From Aminipila sp047974845 (GTDB taxonomy: Bacteria; Bacillota; Clostridia; Peptostreptococcales; Anaerovoracaceae): DNA of 64,000 bases. Below the pieces are notes generated by a model, which was given only the letters and a program-made list of their open reading frames with translations, ran no database searches and had not been told where the DNA came from. The translations under genes were made by a program, and so were the position numbers. The stretch covers positions 1-64,000 of the forward strand of contig JBKECQ010000052.1 in the NCBI GenBank assembly GCA_047974845.1, in the 5' to 3' direction. Of this stretch, positions 52,110 to 60,885 are shown piece by piece (the first letter of the stretch is position 1; each line of letters begins with the position of its first letter).

Positions 52110-52916
52110 ATGATGAAAAATATCTTACTAACAATTGAATATGACGGAACACAGTTTGCAGGGTGGCAAAGACAGCCCCAAAAAAGAACTGTTCAAGGGG
52201 AACTGGAGCGTGTTTTAAGCATAGTTTGCAGAAGTGCCATACAAATAAACGGAACCAGTAGAACCGACGCAGGAGTACACGCATTAGGGCAGAGAGCCAG
52301 CTTTAAAGGTGAATTTGGAATACCTACAGAAAGATTAATGCTGGCAGCCAATAATATTTTAGCTGGTGGAATGAACTCAGTGGGTAAAGTTGGGGACATT
52401 AGGATTTTGTCAGCAGAGGAGGTTCAAGAGGACTTCCACGCCAGATTTGATGCAAAAGGCAAAAAGTACGTATATAAAATATTAAATTGTCAGGAAACGC
52501 AAATTTTTAGCAGAAATTCTTGTTATCAGGTTAAAGAGCCTCTACAAGTGGATAAAATGCGTGAAGCTGCCAAATATATTGTTGGCAAGCATGACTTTAA
52601 ATGCTTTCAGGCTTCCGGTGGCGAAGAAAAGAAAACCACGGTAAGGACTATTTTTGCATTAGACATTTCAGAGTACAGAGACAATGGTAATAGAAATAAT
52701 ATTGAAGTTCAAGTTATAGGGGATGGCTTCCTATATAATATGGTAAGAATTATTGTAGGAACTTTGGTGGATGTTGGTAAAGGAAAGATAAAACCTGAAT
52801 ATATAAAGGAAATAATTGATTCAAAGAATAGGCAGATTGCCGGACATACTGCACCACCACAGGGATTATATTTGGCAAAAGTTTACTATAATATTGAAGA
52901 AATAACAACAGTTTGA
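52110..52916 (+). CDS. truA: tRNA pseudouridine(38-40) synthase TruA
   Basis: A 268-residue pseudouridine synthase modifying the tRNA anticodon arm. The catalytic Asp is in NGTSRTDAGVHAL (about residue 53), with IEYDGTQFAGWQRQP at the N-terminus and GDGFLYNMVRIIVGTL in the second half. Two ATGs lie together (52110, 52113) with a poor ribosome site, so the exact first residue is uncertain by one. The gene is 29 bp after yhbY. Confidence 0.96.
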   Translation: MMKNILLTIEYDGTQFAGWQRQPQKRTVQGELERVLSIVCRSAIQINGTSRTDAGVHALGQRASFKGEFGIPTERLMLAANNILAGGMNSVGKVGDIRILSAEEVQEDFHARFDAKGKKYVYKILNCQETQIFSRNSCYQVKEPLQVDKMREAAKYIVGKHDFKCFQASGGEEKKTTVRTIFALDISEYRDNGNRNNIEVQVIGDGFLYNMVRIIVGTLVDVGKGKIKPEYIKEIIDSKNRQIAGHTAPPQGLYLAKVYYNIEEITTV

Positions 52917-53007
52917 TACAATAGACAGGTTAAGACAAAGTAATAAATTTACAAGAGGCATTTTCCTGGCGAATTAGTTCGCTAAACTGCCGAAATGGAG
53001 GCAAAAG

Positions 53008-53457
53008 ATGAAAAGACCTAGTTGGGATGAATATTTTATGGAGATAGCAACTTTAACAGCACAAAGATCCACCTGTCTTAGAAGACAAGTCGGTGCGGCA
53101 ATTGTGTGCGATAAACATATCGTTGCAACAGGCTACAATGGGGCTCCAAGAGGGATTAAACACTGTGAAGAACGAGGTGGTTGCCTTAGACAAAAATTAA
53201 ATGTACCTTCAGGAGAGAGGCACGAGCTTTGTATGGCTTTGCACGCGGAACAAAATGCAATAATACAAGCGGCAACTCTTGGGCAGAGTATAGAGGGAGC
53301 AACCATTTATGTGACACATCAGCCTTGTGTTATATGTGCTAAAATGATTATCAATTCTGGAATAAAAAGGATAGTAATTAAAGACGGATATCCGGATGAA
53401 CTTTCCACAGAATTGCTTACTGAAGCGGGGCTTAAAATAGAAAAGATAGGGGATTGA
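53008..53457 (+). CDS. dCMP deaminase (ComEB family)
   Basis: A 149-residue zinc deaminase making dUMP from dCMP. Zinc and catalytic motif HAEQNAI (about residue 82) and PCVICAKMI (about 110) are present, as is the substrate segment YNGAPRGIKHCEE. GGAGG is placed 6 bases before the ATG. A small hairpin (GCGAA-TTAG-TTCGC, 52969-52982) lies in the leader. TagO follows 8 bp later. Confidence 0.93.
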   Translation: MKRPSWDEYFMEIATLTAQRSTCLRRQVGAAIVCDKHIVATGYNGAPRGIKHCEERGGCLRQKLNVPSGERHELCMALHAEQNAIIQAATLGQSIEGATIYVTHQPCVICAKMIINSGIKRIVIKDGYPDELSTELLTEAGLKIEKIGD

Positions 53458-53464
53458 ATTTAAT

Positions 53465-54637
53465 ATGGTATTTTATTTAGCGTTTTTTTTAGCATTTGGA
53501 CTAGCATTTGCTTTTTCGCCCGTGGCAATAAAACTTGCGCCTAAAATTGGAGCGGTAGATATTCCTAAAGATGCTAGACGTATGCATACAAAACCTATGC
53601 CTAGATTTGGGGGCATGGCAATTTTTATTGGAGCAATGGTTTCTATTGCTTGGATTACTTGGCTTGGTTGGCCCATGCTATCAAAACAATTTGAAGAAAT
53701 GGGAGCAGTCATATTGCAGCAACCAATAAGTCAAATGTTCGGTGTACTCTTAGGCGGAGCATTCATTTATGTCTTGGGAGTAATTGATGATTTAAAGGGT
53801 ATGCCTGCAAAAGTAAAGTTTTTAGGGCAGATGCTTATTGCCTGTATTCCGTACTTTTTTGGAGTAAGAATTGAGTTTGTAACCAACCATTTTGGTTCAA
53901 TGTTTGGAGATTCCCATAGTTATTTTGCAGGTGCAATCTGCTTTTTTATTACAATAATATGGATTGTAGGAATTACAAATACTGTAAATCTTATTGATGG
54001 TTTGGACGGACTTGCTTCCGGAGTTTCAGCAATTTCATCCTTGTGTTTGGCATATACTGCATATATACATGGTTCTTACCTTCCGGCTCTTGGTATGATA
54101 GCTTTAGCAGGGGGAGCATTGGGTTTCTTACCTTATAATTTCCATCCGGCGAAGATATTTATGGGGGACGGAGGTTCTCTGTTTTTAGGATTTATGTTAG
54201 CTACTCTTTCAATTGTTGGACCTGTAAAAAGTGCTACAATTATGGCATTAATAATTCCGGTATTAGTATTGGGAGTACCTATTTTTGATACCGCGTTTGC
54301 TATATTAAGAAGACTTGTAAATCATAGACCGATTATGGAAGCTGATAAAGGTCACCTTCACCACAGGCTTATGGCAGCGGGAATGGGACAAAGAAGAACC
54401 GTCCTTATGCTTTATGGAATAAGTGGTGTTATGGGAGTTGCAGCAGTACTTTTTAGCCGTGATTTATTCGTGGAAACAGCAGGACTTCTTGGAATAGCTG
54501 CAATGTATATATACGTATTTTTAACAGATGCAAATAATTGGAGATTACAAATTAAAGCTGTAAATATTGCTCACGTTGAAAAACAACAAAAAAAGCAAAG
54601 TCATAAAGGCAAGAAGAAAAAGTTACAAAAACATTGA
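53465..54637 (+). CDS. tagO: Undecaprenyl-phosphate GlcNAc-1-phosphate transferase (TagO/WecA family)
   Basis: A 390-residue polytopic membrane enzyme that starts teichoic acid or other glycopolymer synthesis on undecaprenyl phosphate. Motifs are VIDDLKGMPAK (aspartates binding Mg), NTVNLIDGLDGLASG, MGDGGSLFLGF and HLHHRLMAAGMGQR. There are about ten helices. The C-terminal tail is basic (KGKKKKL). It overlaps the following epimerase frame slightly but that gene's real start is after the stop. UDP-GlcNAc 2-epimerase next to it supports glycopolymer synthesis. Confidence 0.93.
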   Translation: MVFYLAFFLAFGLAFAFSPVAIKLAPKIGAVDIPKDARRMHTKPMPRFGGMAIFIGAMVSIAWITWLGWPMLSKQFEEMGAVILQQPISQMFGVLLGGAFIYVLGVIDDLKGMPAKVKFLGQMLIACIPYFFGVRIEFVTNHFGSMFGDSHSYFAGAICFFITIIWIVGITNTVNLIDGLDGLASGVSAISSLCLAYTAYIHGSYLPALGMIALAGGALGFLPYNFHPAKIFMGDGGSLFLGFMLATLSIVGPVKSATIMALIIPVLVLGVPIFDTAFAILRRLVNHRPIMEADKGHLHHRLMAAGMGQRRTVLMLYGISGVMGVAAVLFSRDLFVETAGLLGIAAMYIYVFLTDANNWRLQIKAVNIAHVEKQQKKQSHKGKKKKLQKH

Positions 54638-54660
54638 AAGTGAACAGGGGGAGACAAATA

Positions 54661-55767
54661 ATGAAGGTAATGACTGTATTCGGAACAAGACCAGAGGCTA
54701 TAAAGATGGCACCGCTTGTAAAGAAATTAAATGAAGCTGAAGGAATAGAATCTGTCCTATGTGTTACGGCACAGCATAGAGAAATGTTAGATCAGGTTCT
54801 AGAATTATTTGAGTTAACACCTGACTATGATTTAAATATAATGAAGCAGAATCAGACCATAAGCCAGATTACTTCAAATGTGCTGATTGGTTTGGAAGAA
54901 GTACTTAAAAAGGAAAAGCCGGATGTTGTATTAGTCCATGGAGATACTACAACTACTTTTGCGGCAGGACTTGCTAGCTTCTATCAACAAATTAAAGTTG
55001 GTCATGTTGAGGCCGGTCTTAGAACATATGATAAATATTCTCCGTATCCGGAAGAGATGAATAGAATTCTTACAGGACATATTGCAGATTTTCATTTTGC
55101 TCCTACAGAGAGAAATAGACAAAATTTGTTGAGAGAGTCCATTAACGAAGACGATATTTATATTACTGGAAATAGCGTCATAGATGCATTGTTAGAGGTT
55201 GTAGATAAGCCTTATGAGTTTGAGGATGAAACTCTTAAGAACATAGACTTTGAGCAAAAGAGAGTAATAACGGTTACTTGTCACAGACGAGAAAACTTAG
55301 GCGAAAATATGGAAAATATTTTTACTGCAATTAGAAATATTGCACAGGAATTTGACGATGTGGAAATTATATACCCAATGCATATGAATCCCAAGGTTAG
55401 AGATACTGCAAATAGGATACTAAATGGGATGGAAAGAGTTCATTTGATTGACCCTCTACAATACCAACCATTTGTAAACCTTATGGCTAAATCATATTTT
55501 ATCATAACCGATTCAGGTGGAATGCAAGAGGAAGCACCGTCTCTAGGAAAACCGGTTCTTGTAGTAAGAAAGGAAACGGAAAGACCTGAGGCAGTGGAAG
55601 CTGGGACAGTAAAACTGGCCGGTGTTGAAATGGAAGCTATATATAACTTGTCAAAAGAACTTTTGACAAATGAAGAAGCGTATAACGCTATGGCTCATTC
55701 TGTGAATCCTTACGGAGATGGGCATACGTGTGAAAGGATTGTTGAGATATTAAAGAAGAAACTTTAG
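54661..55767 (+). CDS. mnaA: UDP-N-acetylglucosamine 2-epimerase (non-hydrolysing)
   Basis: A 368-residue enzyme converting UDP-GlcNAc to UDP-ManNAc for wall polymers. It begins MKVMTVFGTRPEAIKMAPLV and has CVTAQHREMLDQ, VHGDTTTTFA, HVEAGLRTYDKYSPYPEE, and DSGGMQEEAPSLGKP. The frame opens upstream at 54634, but GGGGGAG precedes the ATG at 54661. Together with TagO this would feed N-acetylmannosamine-containing linkage units. Confidence 0.96.
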   Translation: MKVMTVFGTRPEAIKMAPLVKKLNEAEGIESVLCVTAQHREMLDQVLELFELTPDYDLNIMKQNQTISQITSNVLIGLEEVLKKEKPDVVLVHGDTTTTFAAGLASFYQQIKVGHVEAGLRTYDKYSPYPEEMNRILTGHIADFHFAPTERNRQNLLRESINEDDIYITGNSVIDALLEVVDKPYEFEDETLKNIDFEQKRVITVTCHRRENLGENMENIFTAIRNIAQEFDDVEIIYPMHMNPKVRDTANRILNGMERVHLIDPLQYQPFVNLMAKSYFIITDSGGMQEEAPSLGKPVLVVRKETERPEAVEAGTVKLAGVEMEAIYNLSKELLTNEEAYNAMAHSVNPYGDGHTCERIVEILKKKL

Positions 55768-55799
55768 TAACAATAGAAAATAAATATTTATTTAAAAAG

Positions 55800-57119
55800 T
55801 TGGCGGTTATTGCTCTGCCCATTGCGGTGCAGAGTTTAATCGCCTCTTCCTTAAGTTTGGTTGATAACCTAATGGTAGGGAGTTTGGGAGAAATAGAGCT
55901 TGCTTCTGTAGGTATTGCTACCCAAATTTATTTTATACATTGGATGATAATGTTTGGATTTACCAGTGGTGCATCTACATTTATGGCACAATTTTGGGGA
56001 ACCAAAGACATAAACAATATAAAGAAAACCACGGGGTTTGCCATATGTGCTTGCTTGTTATTAAGCTCAATGTTTTTCCTAGTTGCAATGTTTGCACCAA
56101 ATTGGGTAATGGGGGTTTTTACAGATATTCCTAAACTAATTGAGCTTGGATCAGGCTATGTTAGAATGGCGGCACTGACCTTTTTAACCATAAGTATTAC
56201 TGTACCATTTACGGCGGCGCTAAGAACCACCCAACAAACACAAATCCCCTTATATATAAGTATATTTGTGTTTAGCACTAATACAATTCTAAACTATATA
56301 TTTATTTTTGGTAAATTTGGGGCGCCACAAATGGGGGTAGTTGGAGCGGCATTGGCAACCCTAATTGCAAGATGCTTAGAACTATGTCTAATTCTATTTG
56401 TTGTTTTTGCCAGAAAAAATATAGTGGCAGGACGTTTTTCCGACTATTTTGGATGGCAAAAGGAGCTTATAAGCAGAATAATTAAAAATGCAATTCCAAC
56501 CACAGCAAATGAGGCTCTATGGGGCGTAGGAACCGCTATGTATGTGGCGGCATATGCCAGAGTGGGTGTTACTGAATATGCGGCTGTACAGGCCAGCAAT
56601 ACCATTAACAACTTATTCACTATGGCGGCATTTAGCTTAGGAGATGCGGCATTAATCTTAGTGGGAGAAAAGCTTGGAGAAGGGCGTCTGGATTTTGCCT
56701 ATGCTTTGGCGAAAAAAATATCTAAAATCAGTATAGGCATAGGGGCTGTATTTGGTATAGGCCTTATCCTTGCGGCAAAGCCGATTATTTCGCTTTTCGA
56801 TTTAACTCCTGAGGGCAAGACATATGCATTTTATATATTAATAGTATATGCCGTATTCATGTGGCTGGTGGTGCATAACGGAGTGAATATAACGGGAATA
56901 CTTCGTGCTGGTGGAGACACAGTTTTTGCAATGTTGGCAGAGATGGGCTCAATTTGGCTTTATGCTGTTCCAATGGCATTTACTGCGGCATTGGTGCTAC
57001 ACGTGCCAATTTATATTGCTGTTCTGCTTGTGAAAATGGAAGACTTAATTAAGTTTGTAATTTTAATAAAAAGATTTATTTCAAGGAAATGGTTAAATAA
57101 TATGGTACATGATATTTAG
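55800..57119 (+). CDS. MATE family efflux transporter, unclear start
   Basis: A 439-residue multidrug or toxic-compound extrusion protein with 12 helices, including ALPIAVQSLIASSLSLVDNLMVG and the second-half copy PTTANEALWGVGTAMYV. The frame opens at a TTG (55800), but the codons before it (ENKYLFKK) look like the conserved N-terminal region of MATE proteins, and no ATG, GTG or TTG exists in that extension. The only start-like codons there are ATA at 55773 and ATT at 55749. The ribosome site is weak. A start codon changed from ATG to ATA is one explanation. Confidence 0.8.
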   Translation: MAVIALPIAVQSLIASSLSLVDNLMVGSLGEIELASVGIATQIYFIHWMIMFGFTSGASTFMAQFWGTKDINNIKKTTGFAICACLLLSSMFFLVAMFAPNWVMGVFTDIPKLIELGSGYVRMAALTFLTISITVPFTAALRTTQQTQIPLYISIFVFSTNTILNYIFIFGKFGAPQMGVVGAALATLIARCLELCLILFVVFARKNIVAGRFSDYFGWQKELISRIIKNAIPTTANEALWGVGTAMYVAAYARVGVTEYAAVQASNTINNLFTMAAFSLGDAALILVGEKLGEGRLDFAYALAKKISKISIGIGAVFGIGLILAAKPIISLFDLTPEGKTYAFYILIVYAVFMWLVVHNGVNITGILRAGGDTVFAMLAEMGSIWLYAVPMAFTAALVLHVPIYIAVLLVKMEDLIKFVILIKRFISRKWLNNMVHDI

Positions 57120-57121
57120 TA

Positions 57122-57180
57122 AAGCATTAGAATGTAATAAATCATTAGAATTTCATAAGGCATTAGAATGTAATAAAGCT
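57122..57180. repeat. About 19-bp tandem repeat, three copies
   Basis: GCATTAGAATGTAATAAA and close variants occur at about 57125, 57143 (with changes) and 57162, directly after the MATE stop and before its terminator. Confidence 0.85.
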
Positions 57181-57207
57181 ATAGGTATGCAAATATGAAC
57201 TAAAAAA

Positions 57208-57242
57208 TCGGTGGGGCAAAATTTTGCCTCACTTTTTTTTTA
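57208..57242 (+). terminator. Terminator of the tagO-mnaA-MATE cluster
   Basis: GTGGGGCAAAATTTTGCCTCAC forms a near-perfect palindrome (one G-T position) and is followed by at least eight T. Confidence 0.85.
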
Positions 57243-57319
57243 AAAGCTTGTAAAAAATTTATAATTATATAAATAAAATTAAAAAATTTAAATATTTTTT
57301 ATAGTTTACACAAAATTTG

Positions 57320-57348
57320 TTGACGGTACAGATTATTTAGGTTAATAT
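57320..57348 (+). promoter_or_regulatory. Promoter of the orphan membrane protein gene
   Basis: TTGACG (57320-57325) and TAATAT (57343-57348) are 17 bp apart, about 70 bp before the start. Confidence 0.6.
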
Positions 57349-57416
57349 TGAAAACAACAGAGAAAAGTGAAAACATGTATTATTAGACTATGAAACAATA
57401 AATAGGAAGAGAAAAT

Positions 57417-58010
57417 ATGGTAGAGATTGTAGAACAGCTTACATCAATTAACTATATGAAAAAAGTCGTAATAATGTTTGTTTCTTTATCAGTGATTGGG
57501 CCTGTATTTAGCTTAATAGGGGTACCAAATTTGATAAAACAAATAATAGTTTTGGTGATATTAATATTTGATTTCATGTGGGGGAACAAGAGTCTAGACC
57601 CTTTCCAAGAAACCACAATTGCAACGTTAGTTCTTATGATTTTTCAGACTATCACAGTTTTCTTTAGCTTTGCTACAAAGGCAATGTCAAACATATATTT
57701 AAATTCTGTATTATCTTGTATCAGCACAGTTTGTGCCTTTACGTTTATTATCTTACACTACTCCTTGTGTACTGAATCAGCAAAGATTATAAATCAATCG
57801 AATAGTAGTTTGGCAGATTTTATAGACAAGTTATACAGAGCTTGGATTGTATACCTTATAGTATCACATATATTAATTTTAATATTTCCTAATATAAAAC
57901 CATTAGTTATTGTTTTGAAAAGTATATTTTTGCTATATATATATCTAAATATTCTGATTGGATATAAACAAACAAGGGAAAATTTAAAAAAATTATTAAT
58001 TTCCAATTAG
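57417..58010 (+). CDS. Hypothetical integral membrane protein
   Basis: A 197-residue protein of unrecognised family with about five hydrophobic helices (near residues 18-35, 38-55, 62-82, 90-110, 140-185). It has no signal peptide-like cleavage site or known motif. AGGAAGAG lies before the ATG. It is monocistronic, with its own promoter and a terminator, upstream of the ATP synthase operon. Confidence 0.6.
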   Translation: MVEIVEQLTSINYMKKVVIMFVSLSVIGPVFSLIGVPNLIKQIIVLVILIFDFMWGNKSLDPFQETTIATLVLMIFQTITVFFSFATKAMSNIYLNSVLSCISTVCAFTFIILHYSLCTESAKIINQSNSSLADFIDKLYRAWIVYLIVSHILILIFPNIKPLVIVLKSIFLLYIYLNILIGYKQTRENLKKLLISN

Positions 58011-58026
58011 TACTAAAAATATATGT

Positions 58027-58068
58027 AAACTGCTATGCGAGCATCTCCGCAGAGCAGTTTTTTTAAAT
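58027..58068 (+). terminator. Terminator after the orphan membrane gene
   Basis: AAACTGCT-A-TGCG pairs with CGCA-G-AGCAGTTT, followed by T7. Confidence 0.85.
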
Positions 58069-58227
58069 AGTTAGAAAAGTTACAATTCGCACAAAGTTGT
58101 TGTATAAAAAGCATACGTATTGGAATAAAAAAGACTAATTTGCTTATAATAGTTTTTGTGAATACCCCAATAAAAATAAACAATGACGACATTGGAAGTG
58201 TTGAATTTCAAGGGTTATAATTGCTTT

Positions 58228-58302
58228 TTCGACAAAAAAGGACAAGGGTTACAAAAAATTAAAAGCAACAATTCTTTACAACAGAAAAATTGAGAGTATA
58301 AT
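58228..58302 (+). promoter_or_regulatory. Promoter of the atp operon with an upstream Spo0A-box match
   Basis: TTTACA (58275-58280) and TATAAT (58297-58302) with a 16-bp spacer, 35 bp before atpI. A TTCGACA (58228-58234), reverse of the Spo0A core, lies about 40 bp upstream of the -35. Confidence 0.55.
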
Positions 58303-58336
58303 AGAGCATTATATCGAGAATGTAAATTGGGTAAGT

Positions 58337-58669
58337 TTGTTTTCGAAGAGAGGATTAACTGATTTGGAATATGTTTTAGGAATACTGGCAGGCTTAATCT
58401 ATGGAGGTTTAGTAGGATTATTTAAATACCTATTCTTATGGAAAAGATTGCTAAGAGAAAAAGATGATACAATTACAATGAAGATGGTTACCATAAGAAT
58501 AATGATTAGTTATGGAACAAACATCCTAGCACTAGTTGCAGTTCTTTTTATTAAGGATCTTATTCCAGTAGACTTCATAGCATTTGCAGTGTCCACTGCA
58601 ATAGCATTGAGTTTATCAGGAAAAGTATTGTCAATGCCCAAAATTTTAGAAAAAACTGAAATGAAATAA
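58337..58669 (+). CDS. atpI: ATP synthase subunit I-like protein
   Basis: A 110-residue membrane protein with four predicted helices, at the standard first position of the operon; the family helps insert or assemble the c ring. The start is uncertain: TTG at 58337 (GGG ahead) or TTG at 58364, which has AGAGAGG upstream. The 110-residue version begins MFSKRGLTDLEYV. Identification rests on position plus length and helix pattern; sequence conservation of the family is low. Confidence 0.75.
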   Translation: MFSKRGLTDLEYVLGILAGLIYGGLVGLFKYLFLWKRLLREKDDTITMKMVTIRIMISYGTNILALVAVLFIKDLIPVDFIAFAVSTAIALSLSGKVLSMPKILEKTEMK

Positions 58670-58754
58670 AAAATAGTAATATATTAGAAAAATGGTATGA
58701 CATCTACAATTTCAAATTTAGAAATAAAAAATAAGCAGTTAGGAGGAAAGCAAA

Positions 58755-59447
58755 ATGATTGAAACGTTGAACGCGATGGGAATCACAAGCCAAATGATAA
58801 CCAGTACTGTAATTACTTTAATACTTTGTGTTTTGGCAATTGTAGCTGGTAGAAATTTGTCAATGATACCATCTTCTAAGTTACAGACGGCTTTAGAAAT
58901 CGGTATAGAAAAATTAAGCGATTTCTTCCAGGATGTAATGGGTGAATATGCAGGACGAAAGTATTTCCCACTTGTAGCTACATTGTTCATATATATACTT
59001 GTATGTAACTACACCGGTTTACTTCCTATGTCAGGGCATTTGCCGGGACTGGCAGCGCCAACAAGCTCAATTAACTACCCAGCAGGGTTAGCAATTATAG
59101 TGTTCGTTGCAGTACAGTATATAGGAGTTAAAGAAACTCATGGTATAAAGTACTACAAGCATTTATTCCAGCCGGTGGCATTACTGTTCCCACTTATGCT
59201 TCTAGAAGAGTTTGTAAGACCTTTATCTCTTACATTGAGACTTTATGGAAATATATTTGGAGAAGAAGCCGTGGCAAATTCATTCTTTCAATTAATACCT
59301 ATAGGTGTGCCGGTTGTTATGCAGGCATTAAGCGTATTAATGGGAGCAATTCAAGCCCTTGTATTCTCACTTCTTGCTGGTATATATATAGCAGAAGCGG
59401 CAGAGCATGGAGCAGAAGAACACGAAAAACTTAAAGCACAAATTTAA
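58755..59447 (+). CDS. atpB: ATP synthase F0 subunit a
   Basis: A 230-residue membrane subunit forming the ion half-channels. The essential Arg is in PLSLTLRLYGNIFGEE (about residue 157), near the family-conserved motif. There are five or six helices, and the C-terminal part ALVFSLLAGIYIAEA matches the family. AGGAGG precedes the ATG. Confidence 0.96.
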   Translation: MIETLNAMGITSQMITSTVITLILCVLAIVAGRNLSMIPSSKLQTALEIGIEKLSDFFQDVMGEYAGRKYFPLVATLFIYILVCNYTGLLPMSGHLPGLAAPTSSINYPAGLAIIVFVAVQYIGVKETHGIKYYKHLFQPVALLFPLMLLEEFVRPLSLTLRLYGNIFGEEAVANSFFQLIPIGVPVVMQALSVLMGAIQALVFSLLAGIYIAEAAEHGAEEHEKLKAQI

Positions 59448-59575
59448 CAAAGATATTTATTTTTTTACCGAGAGCAAGAGTACATAGACGCTTTGCGGAA
59501 AAAATATATATAAATAAAATTTACAAAAAAGATGGTGCTGATAATAAATCAGCTACAATGAAAGGAGAATTCAAA

Positions 59576-59797
59576 ATGACAATTGCATTAGCAGCAGCAT
59601 TAGCTATAGCTCTTTCTACAATCGGCCCTGGTATAGGTCAGGGTATCGCATCAGCAAAAGCGCTGGAAGGTATGGCAAAGCAGCCTGAGGTAGCAGGAAC
59701 TCTTCGTACAAACATGATCCTTGCATTAGCTTTTATGGAAGCTATGACAATCTATGGATTGCTTGTTGCTATTATTTTAATAGGAAAGATAGCATAA
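59576..59797 (+). CDS. atpE: ATP synthase F0 subunit c
   Basis: A 73-residue two-helix ring subunit. The ion-binding Glu is in LAFMEAMTIYG in the second helix, and helix 1 has the Gly-rich GPGIGQG. Residue after the Glu is Ala, then Met, where sodium-binding rings have Ser and Thr. This matches the proton-type arrangement of cyanobacterial rings (FMEALTIYG). The frame opens at 59558, but AAAGGAG fits the ATG at 59576. A small hairpin (GCTGAT/ATCAGC) lies just upstream, in the expected place for a translation enhancer. Confidence 0.96.
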   Translation: MTIALAAALAIALSTIGPGIGQGIASAKALEGMAKQPEVAGTLRTNMILALAFMEAMTIYGLLVAIILIGKIA

Positions 59798-59839
59798 TTT
59801 GTTTGAGAAACTTTACTCAGACACAAGGAGGGTTTATTT

Positions 59840-60346
59840 ATGGTTGAAGCGTTACACATAAGTTTAATGGAAATTATATTTGCTATTGTAAACTTCTTAA
59901 TCCTTGTGGGCGTACTTGCAAAGTTTTTATACAATCCGTTTCTTGAAATGTTGGATAATAGAAAGCTGGCAATAAAGGATTCATTTGATCATGCGGCAGA
60001 AACAAACAGAAGAGCTGATGAAAAAATGGATGATTATAGTAAACGTATTGCCAATGTTGAAACCGAAAGTAGAGAAATAATTAAAAATGCTAAAATAAAA
60101 GCAGAAGCTCAGGCAAGTGATATTATTGACGAGGCAAAAGCAAAAGCAGCAGAAATTAAGGTCAGTGCAGAAAGAGAAATTGAACGTCAGAAGTTAAAAG
60201 CTTTGGCAGACATGAAAGCTCAAGTTGCATCTATGGCACTTCTTGCTGCAGAAAAAATCTTGGAAAAAGATTTGGAAATTGAAGGACACGAGCATCTAAT
60301 CGATAATATCATTGAACAGGTAGGTGCGGCGAAATGGCAGAATTAA
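59840..60346 (+). CDS. atpF: ATP synthase F0 subunit b
   Basis: A 168-residue stator subunit. One membrane helix lies near residues 8-28 (IIFAIVNFLILVGVL), followed by a long charged coiled coil (residues 40-140), the usual layout. AAGGAGG precedes the ATG. It overlaps atpH by 13 bp. Confidence 0.95.
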   Translation: MVEALHISLMEIIFAIVNFLILVGVLAKFLYNPFLEMLDNRKLAIKDSFDHAAETNRRADEKMDDYSKRIANVETESREIIKNAKIKAEAQASDIIDEAKAKAAEIKVSAEREIERQKLKALADMKAQVASMALLAAEKILEKDLEIEGHEHLIDNIIEQVGAAKWQN

Positions 60347-60867
60347 CAATCGGAATGACATATGGTAATGCTCTTTTTCAAGCAGCAGGTGAGGTTGGAA
60401 AGAAAGAATTAATTCTTGAAGAAGCAACCTCAATGCTGGGAGTATTAGAGCAACAACCAGATTTGTGTGCCTTTATAGACACTCCGGTAATTTCCATACG
60501 CGAAAAGAAAGACGTTTTGGCGTCTATTTTTCGGGGTCGCATTTCGGAAGAGCTTTTGAACTTCCTTTTTGTCATGATTGATAAAGGAAGAACAAGGCAT
60601 TTTGCGAGAGCCATAAAGGTTTACAAAGATCTTTACAATGAGGAGGAAGGTTTTTCCTATGGAAAAATCTTCTCAGTTAAACCTCTTAGCAGTGATAGGC
60701 TTCAAAAATTTGAAGCCGAAACCGGCGAGCTTTTACAACAAAATGTTAAGCTTGAGAATGAATTAGACACCAGCCTAATTGGCGGTGTAAAAATACTCAT
60801 TGACGGAAAGGTCATAGACGCTTCCATTAGAAAACGTCTAGAGGACCTAAACAATACTATTATATAG
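60334..60867 (+). CDS. atpH: ATP synthase F1 subunit delta
   Basis: A 177-residue delta (OSCP-like) subunit. It has the N-terminal helical domain (TYGNALFQAA), FLFVMIDKGR in the middle, and the C-terminal signature LDTSLIGGVKILIDGKVIDASIRKRLEDL. Shown only to locate it near residues 150-175. It links b to the F1 head. The start lies inside atpF. Confidence 0.94.
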   Translation: MAELTIGMTYGNALFQAAGEVGKKELILEEATSMLGVLEQQPDLCAFIDTPVISIREKKDVLASIFRGRISEELLNFLFVMIDKGRTRHFARAIKVYKDLYNEEEGFSYGKIFSVKPLSSDRLQKFEAETGELLQQNVKLENELDTSLIGGVKILIDGKVIDASIRKRLEDLNNTII

Positions 60868-60885
60868 AGAGAGGAGGTTGATGAT

